5,032 bases of DNA from an uncultured Clostridia bacterium (GTDB lineage Bacteria; Bacillota; Clostridia; Peptostreptococcales; Anaerovoracaceae): the NCBI GenBank assembly GCA_937928455.1, contig CALFUG010000338.1, positions 1 to 5,032 of the forward strand, written 5' to 3'. Made by a program: the position numbers and the translations under genes. The notes beneath the pieces are model-generated. The model saw only the letters and a program-made list of their open reading frames with translations. It had not been told where the DNA came from and ran no database searches. Shown here one piece after another: positions 1-5,032 of this stretch; position 1 is the stretch's first letter; every line of letters begins with the position of its first letter.

Positions 1-219
1 CTGGAATTCCTCATAAAAAGGACTGCCCGGATCCACAATTACATTCAGTTCTTCCATTAAATTGTGGGTGCCAGAGAACAATCGAACACCACCCAATTCC
101 CGTAGCCCAAAACCCAGGGCCAGGAACAACAAGGTGGCAGCTAACAACACCGGAAGGAACACTTTCCAGAAGTCCTTCCAGACAAAGTTTTCTTTTATGG
201 TAGAAATGGGATTCTTCAT
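1..219 (-). CDS. N-terminal part of a single-pass membrane protein, possibly LCP (LytR-CpsA-Psr) family
   Basis: Only the first 73 residues lie in the window; the gene runs off the left edge. The visible protein has a short, mildly basic cytoplasmic start (MKNPISTIKENF), one hydrophobic membrane segment at about residues 19-38 (KVFLPVLLAATLLFLALGFG), and then an extracellular-looking stretch ending IVDPGSPFYEEFQ. A short tail, one anchor and an exposed linker fit LCP-family enzymes, which transfer glycopolymers to peptidoglycan; the PFYEEF ending resembles the linker before the LCP domain in clostridial members, as I remember them. The diagnostic LCP domain lies outside the window, so this is a tentative call. 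I chose the ATG at 217-219 because AAGGAG lies 4 nt upstream; two earlier in-frame ATGs (232-237) have no ribosome binding site. The gene follows the activase gene by 52 bp on the same strand and could be co-transcribed. Confidence 0.5.
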   Translation of the reverse strand, partial: MKNPISTIKENFVWKDFWKVFLPVLLAATLLFLALGFGLRELGGVRLFSGTHNLMEELNVIVDPGSPFYEEFQ

Positions 220-271
220 TCTTCTCCTTGCCATCATCGATTGGTTAATTATCGAGATAAGAATATGCCTT

Positions 272-1024
272 CTAGGTAACGATTACCTTCCCAAAACCCA
301 GCTCCACCGCCAGATTTCGCAATTCTTCCATGGTATGGTTATTGGGTACTTTCAGGCCCTTCAACATTTCTTTTCGCACCCCCATGGGTCGATATTTAAT
401 CAACCGGTAGGTGGCCTGCTTTCGATGCTCTCCCAGGAGACGGGCTACGGTGCGAATGGTTTCTGCCGGGTCGGTTCTCCCCGGAACCACCACAGTGCGA
501 ATCTCTTCCAGCTTCCCCCTTTGGGCCAAATAAACCAAATTGTCCAACACTTGGACGTTGGAAGCGCCAATTAGTTCCCGGTGCATTTCCGGATTTCCTT
601 CCTTTACATCCAAGAGAATGCCGTCCGTCACCTTTAGAAGCTCCGGGTCCTTTCGAAAATCATAGGAACCGTTGCTGTCAATCAACGTGGTCAAGTCCCC
701 TCCCCCCGGAGCCTTGCCCTTCCCCCGATCTTTCACGTCCCAAAAAAACGCGCGTAAAAATTCCGGATGTAATGTGCATTCTCCCCCGGATACGGTGACT
801 CCCCGCACAAAAGGAACATTGGCCAACACTCGATTCGTCACCTCCGCCGGTGTCATCCAGGTAAGAGAAACCGTCGGGTCCTTCCAATCAATGGTTTCCG
901 GATTGTGGCAATAGGCACAATTGAAATTGCAGCCTTGAAGAAATACGGCCGTGCGATTTCCACGGCCGTCGACAATGCTATGATTGAGAATCTTATGGAC
1001 GGGAGCCTTGTGATCTTGATTCAT
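272..1024 (-). CDS. yjjW: YjjW-family glycyl radical enzyme activase (radical SAM), short form
   Basis: A 250-residue radical-SAM enzyme that should use S-adenosylmethionine and a [4Fe-4S] cluster to make the glycyl radical on its partner, the YjjI-like enzyme encoded just upstream. The cluster motif CX3CX2C is Cys32, Cys36 and Cys39 (GCNFNCAYCHNPET). Other family marks are SIVDGRGNRTAVFLQGC at 16-32, the SAM-binding VSGGE at 78-82, DSNGS at 116-120 and LLDVKEG at 137-143. The segments VTVSGGECTLHPEF and LAQRGKLEEIR recall E. coli YjjW more than NrdG or PflA. E. coli YjjW, about 287 residues as I recall, carries a ferredoxin-like insert with eight cysteines after the CHNP motif. Here CHNPETIDW runs directly into the next conserved region, so no auxiliary clusters are expected. 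The start codon lies 3 nt after the yjjI stop, with AGGAAG-like sequence about 9 nt upstream. A generic database label of NrdG-like or PflA-like activase is the main alternative. Confidence 0.87.
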   Translation of the reverse strand: MNQDHKAPVHKILNHSIVDGRGNRTAVFLQGCNFNCAYCHNPETIDWKDPTVSLTWMTPAEVTNRVLANVPFVRGVTVSGGECTLHPEFLRAFFWDVKDRGKGKAPGGGDLTTLIDSNGSYDFRKDPELLKVTDGILLDVKEGNPEMHRELIGASNVQVLDNLVYLAQRGKLEEIRTVVVPGRTDPAETIRTVARLLGEHRKQATYRLIKYRPMGVRKEMLKGLKVPNNHTMEELRNLAVELGFGKVIVT

Positions 1025-1027
1025 GGA

Positions 1028-2605
1028 CTATTCTTCCTCTACCTTTCTCACTTTTCTCTCTTCAATTTTGGATTTCTGGCGAGAGGTGAGGCCCAACACC
1101 ACGGTGTCATTTAATACGGCCTCTCCTTTTTCCAATGCATCCATATCGCTTCGTTTCACCAGATACCCGGTAATCCGAATGACGTCGCTGTCGCTGGAGT
1201 AGGTAGAAATGTATCGCATACCGGAGTCAAACGCACCCTTGAATATATCCAACACCGCCTCCGGGTTTTTCGCCGCTGTAGAATCAAAGGGGAATATATC
1301 CCCCGTACCTGACGGGAAGTATTTGTGGAACAGTGCCGCATGGCGGATATGGTCGTATAAAGGAAGTTCGCTGCCAATGGCAATCCGGGTACCGGGGCTA
1401 ATGCCGGAATCGGCATCCGTTCCCACTTGGGCATGAAGCATGAATCGTCCTTTCCAGAAAGGACAATGAGGATTTTCATGATGATCCACTCTGTCTTTTA
1501 TGAGATCCATGATTTCCAGAGCCAGGTTGTCTGCCCCCACGTCATATCCAAATTTTCCGTCCTTGCCTCCCTTTTCCATCAAGGTGTTGACGCACTCATT
1601 CATTCCTACCACTCCAAAAAGTCCGTTGAACCGGTCCGGCTGAATAAACCCTTCCTTCACCAGGAAATTGGTCTGGAAGAACGGGGTCTCCTTCACTAAA
1701 AATTCAATCTTTGCATCCATAAATGCCAACATGGTATCAATGGCCCATGGCAAAGCCCGGGTCATAAAGTCTTCTTTGTCCTTGGCCCCTTCTGCTACTC
1801 TGGCCAAAATCAATCGAGTCAATGTATAGGCGCCACCAGCTACCGGCAGGCCATTGTAACAACTGGCAATTCCATAATGATCTCCCAACTCCTCCCGGAA
1901 GAGAGAATCCTTGGCAAAGCTGGGCTTGGCACAATCCAATGCGGTTTCAATGGCCAATGCGCCCAGTTCATCCGGGGTCACCTTGGGATCGTAAAGCAAA
2001 GTCAGGTTCGGTGTTGAATCTTGCAGCTCTCTTTCCGCCCGCAAAATCAAACGAATGGTTTTGCTGTCCTCCGGACCGATATTTCCATGACAAAAGGAAT
2101 CGAAAACCGTACGGTCAATGGTTCGCAAAAACATTTTGATCATTTGAAAAGAGGTTTCCTCTCCCCCGGTTTTTTCCATTTCCTTCTTCACAAAGGGCTC
2201 CAGCAGTCGGTCCAGTCTTCCGATGTACACCGGGAAATGAGTTACCGAAGGAACGGAAGAATACATGGCCAGCAAAGCCATGATGGCATCCAATAAATTT
2301 TCCGGAGGCGAAAGACGAAGGAAATCAGACCCTTTTTCCATCAGCTTAGCATAGTCCGGTAATATATATCGGGGCATATAGGTGACATCCCCTTCGTTCA
2401 GGTCGCAAATCCAACCCTTTGCCTTCATGTCCCGATAATCCGCCTCCACCTGAGCATCCATTCCCGGGGTATCCAAAAGATCCCGACCGGCTGCCGCCAA
2501 TGCATAGGTCATTTGGTGAGGAGTCAGTGTTTCATCACTGATAATAGCCTTTACCTTCTCTTGATGTTGGGCTAAAGTCCATTTTTTTCCTTGTTCTTCT
2601 GCCAT
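1028..2605 (-). CDS. yjjI: YjjI-family glycyl radical enzyme, reaction unknown
   Basis: A 525-residue cytosolic enzyme of the glycyl radical superfamily, close in length to E. coli YjjI (about 516 residues). The radical-bearing site is RITGYLV at 477-483, with Gly480 as the predicted radical residue, 45 residues from the C-terminus. GVVGMNECVN at 331-340 resembles the GVVGLNE segment of anaerobic ribonucleotide reductases (NrdD). Cys249, in GIASCYNGLP, is the likeliest thiyl-radical cysteine by its position; this is inference, and Cys338 is the other candidate. The protein is too short for pyruvate formate-lyase, and I see neither an NrdD ATP-cone nor a C-terminal zinc site with paired cysteines. 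I know of no established substrate; in E. coli yjjI-yjjW lies beside the deo nucleoside genes, but no deo genes are seen here. I chose ATG 2605 over an in-frame GTG at 2611 because AAGGAGG (2613-2619) lies 7 nt before the ATG but only 1 nt before the GTG. The enzyme should be active only without oxygen. Confidence 0.9.
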   Translation of the reverse strand: MAEEQGKKWTLAQHQEKVKAIISDETLTPHQMTYALAAAGRDLLDTPGMDAQVEADYRDMKAKGWICDLNEGDVTYMPRYILPDYAKLMEKGSDFLRLSPPENLLDAIMALLAMYSSVPSVTHFPVYIGRLDRLLEPFVKKEMEKTGGEETSFQMIKMFLRTIDRTVFDSFCHGNIGPEDSKTIRLILRAERELQDSTPNLTLLYDPKVTPDELGALAIETALDCAKPSFAKDSLFREELGDHYGIASCYNGLPVAGGAYTLTRLILARVAEGAKDKEDFMTRALPWAIDTMLAFMDAKIEFLVKETPFFQTNFLVKEGFIQPDRFNGLFGVVGMNECVNTLMEKGGKDGKFGYDVGADNLALEIMDLIKDRVDHHENPHCPFWKGRFMLHAQVGTDADSGISPGTRIAIGSELPLYDHIRHAALFHKYFPSGTGDIFPFDSTAAKNPEAVLDIFKGAFDSGMRYISTYSSDSDVIRITGYLVKRSDMDALEKGEAVLNDTVVLGLTSRQKSKIEERKVRKVEEE

Positions 2606-2612
2606 TTTCACG

Positions 2613-2619
2613 CCTCCTT
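2613..2619 (-). promoter_or_regulatory. Ribosome binding site of yjjI
   Basis: AAGGAGG on the minus strand is a near-perfect Shine-Dalgarno sequence, 7 nt before the ATG at 2605. This spacing decides the start and makes the upstream GTG at 2611 unlikely. Confidence 0.85.
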
Positions 2620-2633
2620 CATATTCTATCTTT

Positions 2634-2639
2634 ATTATA
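2634..2639 (-). promoter_or_regulatory. Predicted -10 box for the yjjI-yjjW operon
   Basis: The minus strand reads TATAAT, an exact consensus -10 box. Transcription would begin near 2627 and give a leader of about 22 nt that still holds the whole ribosome binding site. The -35 region is weak: a T-rich stretch (TTTGTT or TTGTTT) lies 15-16 nt upstream. A weak -35 may mean an activator is needed, but I see no convincing operator. Assignment is from sequence pattern only. Confidence 0.55.
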
Positions 2640-2666
2640 TACCTCCTTTTGAAAAAACAAAACAGG

Positions 2667-2694
2667 TTAAAAGCCCATGGATTTGTGCTATAAT
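2667..2694 (+). promoter_or_regulatory. Predicted extended -10 promoter for the ABC exporter operon
   Basis: TGCTATAAT at 2686-2694 is an exact -10 hexamer with the TGn extension, which lets sigma-A holoenzyme work with a poor -35. The best -35 candidate is TTAAAA at 2667-2672, four of six matches to TTGACA, with a 16-nt spacer. The predicted start of transcription is about 2700-2702, on or next to the start codon at 2702. It points away from the yjjI promoter, with the two -10 boxes 49 bp apart. Confidence 0.55.
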
Positions 2695-2701
2695 GACCGT
2701 T

Positions 2702-4459
2702 ATGAAAAGAATATTACATATATATATCCCATATATCCCCTTGATTTTGCTCACCGGCGGCTTGATTATTATCCAGGCACTGCTTCAGTTGGAATTACCC
2801 AAGCTGATGGCGCAGATTATCGACCAGGGCATCGTATCGGGAAACCTATCCCTCATATATCGTACGGGAGCCACCATGCTGGGGCTCACTCTTTTGGTAT
2901 GCATCGCCGCAGTATCTGTTTCTTTTTTGGGAGCTCGGATCTCTTCTCGCTCGGCTGCCAAGTTGCGCTCGAACCTTTTCGATCAGGTCACTCGGTTCGG
3001 TAGTGCGGAAATTGAACACTTTGGAACATCCTCTTTAATTACCCGAGCCACCAATGATGTACTGCAAATTCAAACCACTTCGTTAATGTTACTCCGCATG
3101 GGGTTCTTTGCTCCCGCTATGGGGATCGGTGCTCTGTTGATGGCCATAAGAACCAACCGGGATTTAACCTGGACCATCGTGGTGGCCTTGGCGGCCCTGT
3201 TGGTGCTGATTGTGGTTTCCGTTTCCTTGTCTCTGCCGAAGTTTCGAATTCTGCAAAAGCTGATGGATCGACTGAACCTGATTGTCAACGAAAGACTATC
3301 CGGTCTTTTGGTAATTCGCGCCTTTCATCAGGAGACTGCCGAAGAGCAACGATTTGACAAGGCCAATGTGGATCTGATGAAAACCAATCTTTTCGTCAGT
3401 CGACTCATGTCCTTCATGATGCCGGGCATGACTTTAATCATGTCCTATGGCTCCTTGCTGGTGGTTTGGGCGGGAGCCGGTCTCATCCAACAAGATCGGC
3501 TGGCCATTGGAGATATGATGGCTTTTATCCAATATGCCATGCATGTGGTCATGTCCTTTTTGTTCCTCACCATGTTTTTTATCATGTTGCCCCGGGCCAT
3601 GGTTTCCGCACAGCGGGTACAAGAGGTCCTTTCCATGGAACCCAGCATTTCCGAAGTCTGTCTGGAAAATCAAGAAAGCTTACCCCTGGACACACCCGGA
3701 GAAGTGGTCTTTGACAAGGTGTGTTTCCGGTATCCCGACGCCGAGGAAGATGTGCTTCATGACATTTCCTTCCGAGCAAAACCCGGTACCTGGACCGCCA
3801 TTGTAGGTGGTACCGGCTCCGGAAAATCTACCCTCATTAATCTTTTGCCACGATTCTATGATGTCACCCAAGGAAGTATAACTGTAGACGGAGTAGATAT
3901 CCGTCATCTTTGCCATGAAAATCTTCGGCAGCTAATCGGTTATGTTCCCCAAAAGGGCATACTGTTTTCCGGCTCCATTCGTTCCAATGTCACCTATGCC
4001 AATCCGGAAATGGACGAGACCACCTTGACACAAGCCATGAAAATCAGTCAATCCTATGATTTTGTGGAGGAAAAGCCAGAGGGGTTGGAAACCTCCATCG
4101 CCCAGGGAGGCACCAATGTGTCAGGAGGCCAAAGGCAACGACTCAGCATTGCCCGGGCCATCGCCAAAAATTCTCCCATATATATCTTTGACGACAGCTT
4201 CAGCGCATTGGATTTCGCCACAGAGGTGTCTTTACGCAAAGCCATGCTCAGCTCCCTGGGAAATCGAACCGTATTCGTGGTGGCCCAAAGAATCAGCACC
4301 ATCAAGGATGCCCATCAGATTGTAGTATTAGAAGATGGAAAAGTAGCAGGGATGGGTACCCACTCTCAACTATTGGAGACTTGTCCCGTATACCGCGAAC
4401 TGGCAGCCTCTCAACTTCAGATCACTTCGGAAGGAGGGGATTCTCATGGCAGGTCCTAA
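2702..4459 (+). CDS. Heterodimeric ABC exporter, first subunit with degenerate ATP site (TM287/LmrC/BmrC-like)
   Basis: A 585-residue half-transporter in the cytoplasmic membrane: an N-terminal six-helix exporter domain (helices near 10-30, 55-78, 130-148, 155-177, 240-262 and 271-296) fused to a C-terminal ATPase. The ATPase shows A-loop Tyr344 (FRYPD), Walker A GGTGSGKST at 369-377, Q-loop Gln417, signature VSGGQ at 473-477, Walker B IYIFDD ending at 498 and D-loop SALD at 501-504. Two catalytic positions are changed: Asp498 replaces the Walker B glutamate, and Gln529 (VVAQRIST) replaces the H-loop histidine. These changes mark the degenerate-site subunit of heterodimeric exporters such as TM287/288, LmrCD and BmrCD, many of which move drugs or lipids; the substrate here is unknown. 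Its 3' end overlaps the partner gene by 14 bp. I chose ATG 2702 because MKRILHIYIPYIP aligns with usual family starts. No Shine-Dalgarno sequence precedes it, and the frame stays open upstream to 2591. Confidence 0.92.
   Translation: MKRILHIYIPYIPLILLTGGLIIIQALLQLELPKLMAQIIDQGIVSGNLSLIYRTGATMLGLTLLVCIAAVSVSFLGARISSRSAAKLRSNLFDQVTRFGSAEIEHFGTSSLITRATNDVLQIQTTSLMLLRMGFFAPAMGIGALLMAIRTNRDLTWTIVVALAALLVLIVVSVSLSLPKFRILQKLMDRLNLIVNERLSGLLVIRAFHQETAEEQRFDKANVDLMKTNLFVSRLMSFMMPGMTLIMSYGSLLVVWAGAGLIQQDRLAIGDMMAFIQYAMHVVMSFLFLTMFFIMLPRAMVSAQRVQEVLSMEPSISEVCLENQESLPLDTPGEVVFDKVCFRYPDAEEDVLHDISFRAKPGTWTAIVGGTGSGKSTLINLLPRFYDVTQGSITVDGVDIRHLCHENLRQLIGYVPQKGILFSGSIRSNVTYANPEMDETTLTQAMKISQSYDFVEEKPEGLETSIAQGGTNVSGGQRQRLSIARAIAKNSPIYIFDDSFSALDFATEVSLRKAMLSSLGNRTVFVVAQRISTIKDAHQIVVLEDGKVAGMGTHSQLLETCPVYRELAASQLQITSEGGDSHGRS
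4431..4437 (+). promoter_or_regulatory. Ribosome binding site of the second exporter gene, inside the first
   Basis: AAGGAGG lies within the 3' end of the first exporter gene, 8 nt before the ATG at 4446. It fixes the start of the second gene and supports coupled or independent initiation in one transcript. It is far stronger than anything before the first gene. Confidence 0.85.
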
Positions 4460-5032
4460 AATTCGCCCCGCCCGAGGGCCCGGTAGCGGCGGTGGACCGG
4501 CGGCGGCTATGATGCCGGGGGAAAAGCCCAAAAACTTCCGGGGAACCATGTCCACTTTGGGAGAATATTTAAAACCCTATCGGGTAAAGCTGGTATTGGC
4601 ATGCATTGCCGCTTTGTTTTCCGTGGTTTTTTCCGTGGTTTCTCCATTCATTCTGGGAATGGCCACCGATGTGGTAGCCGATTCAGTGTTAACGGATCAA
4701 TCCTTGGATTTCACCAGACTCGGTCAACTAATCCTCGTTCTACTTTTGCTATATGGGGTGTCTGCTTTGTTTTCCGGATGGCTGGGTTTTCTCATGGCGG
4801 GAGTGGCTCAAAAAATCAGTTATCAGCTCCGAAAGGATTTATCCGAAAAACTGGATCGCCTGCCCCTCTCCTATTTCGACCACCGAACCCATGGAGAAAT
4901 CCTATCCCGGGTAACCAATGATGTGGACACAGTAAATACCACACTCAATCAAACGCTATCTCAAATCGTCACCAACGGAATTACGATTTTGGGCATTTTA
5001 GCCCTGATGATATATATCAATCCCCTCATGAC
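4446..5032 (+). CDS. Heterodimeric ABC exporter, second subunit (TM288/LmrD/BmrD-like), C-terminus outside window
   Basis: The first 195 residues of the partner half-transporter; the gene runs off the right edge. A Gly/Pro/Ala-rich N-terminal tail (about 1-30) precedes the membrane domain, a habit of the second subunit in clostridial exporters of this type. Then come the elbow helix LGEYLKPYR (38-46), membrane helix 1 at about 47-72, helix 2 at about 92-120, the conserved LPLSYFDHRTHGEILSRVTNDVD stretch (139-161) that forms the first coupling region, and the start of helix 3 (about 172-192). The ATPase domain is not in the window. By family knowledge this subunit should hold the catalytic Walker B glutamate and H-loop histidine that its partner lacks, and often an altered signature motif. 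It starts 14 bp before the end of the first gene, in another frame, with a strong ribosome binding site. Confidence 0.9.
   Translation, partial: MAGPKIRPARGPGSGGGPAAAMMPGEKPKNFRGTMSTLGEYLKPYRVKLVLACIAALFSVVFSVVSPFILGMATDVVADSVLTDQSLDFTRLGQLILVLLLLYGVSALFSGWLGFLMAGVAQKISYQLRKDLSEKLDRLPLSYFDHRTHGEILSRVTNDVDTVNTTLNQTLSQIVTNGITILGILALMIYINPLM
4617..4640 (+). repeat. Exact 12-bp tandem duplication inside the second exporter gene
   Basis: TTTTCCGTGGTT occurs twice back to back (4617-4628 and 4629-4640), in frame. It encodes FSVV twice (residues 58-65) within predicted membrane helix 1. The unit is a multiple of three and the hydrophobic pattern is kept, so the frame and helix character survive. 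Confidence 0.8.

Noticed and set aside
274..288. Perfect inverted repeat AGGTAA-CGA-TTACCT at the end of yjjW as a terminator
   Set aside because: The stem is only 6 bp and AT-rich, overlaps the last codons and stop, and has no T-run after it on the minus strand.
62..574. 170-residue plus-strand open frame
   Set aside because: It lies opposite the activase and the membrane-protein gene, shows no family motif and has no ribosome binding site; the minus-strand genes explain this stretch.
2606..2611. GTG start for yjjI at 2611
   Set aside because: The AAGGAGG is only 1 nt from the GTG but 7 nt from the ATG at 2605.
2608..2648. Second AAGGAGGT (2641-2648, minus strand) with a tiny open frame ATG-AAG-GAG-GCG-TGA (2622 to 2608) as a leader peptide
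   Set aside because: The motif is 18 nt from that ATG, too far to serve it, and lies upstream of the predicted transcription start, so it would not be in the mRNA.
2591..2701. Upstream extension of the first exporter gene to an ATG at 2591
   Set aside because: The extra 37 residues match no family start, overlap the yjjI start and both promoters, and have no ribosome binding site.
2717..2741. ATATAT-rich near-repeat (tatatccc units) as a regulatory repeat
   Set aside because: It is coding sequence for HIYIPYIP in the first exporter gene; the pattern follows from the Ile-Tyr-Pro codons.

Overview
The window looks like chromosomal DNA of an anaerobic, low-to-mid-GC Gram-positive bacterium of the clostridial kind (Firmicutes/Bacillota). 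This is inference. It rests on strong AAGGAGG-type ribosome binding sites, an oxygen-sensitive glycyl radical enzyme with its radical-SAM activase, a probable LytR-CpsA-Psr type membrane protein, and a two-gene ABC exporter of a type common in Firmicutes. The region is densely coded. The only gaps are a 96-bp divergent promoter region (2606-2701), 52 bp (220-271) and 3 bp (1025-1027).

Left arm, minus strand, read from right to left. A YjjI-family glycyl radical enzyme (1028-2605) is followed after 3 bp by its YjjW-family radical-SAM activase (272-1024). After 52 bp comes the N-terminal part of a single-pass membrane protein (1-219, cut by the window edge), tentatively LCP family. The first two form an enzyme/activase pair: the activase should place a glycyl radical on Gly480 of the enzyme. 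I know of no assigned reaction for YjjI enzymes. The activase here lacks the ferredoxin-like [4Fe-4S] insert that I recall in E. coli YjjW.

Right arm, plus strand. Two overlapping genes encode the halves of a heterodimeric type IV ABC exporter. The first half (2702-4459) is complete and has the altered catalytic residues of a degenerate ATP site (Asp for the Walker B Glu, Gln for the H-loop His). The second half (4446-5032) is cut by the window edge before its ATPase domain.

The two arms diverge from a short region with two TATAAT boxes, one per strand, about 50 bp apart. The plus-strand box is so close to the exporter start codon, which has no Shine-Dalgarno sequence, that its transcript may be leaderless. 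I see no RNA genes, CRISPR arrays, insertion sequences or clear terminators. Nothing in the sequence shows a functional link between the radical enzyme and the exporter beyond their shared promoter region.
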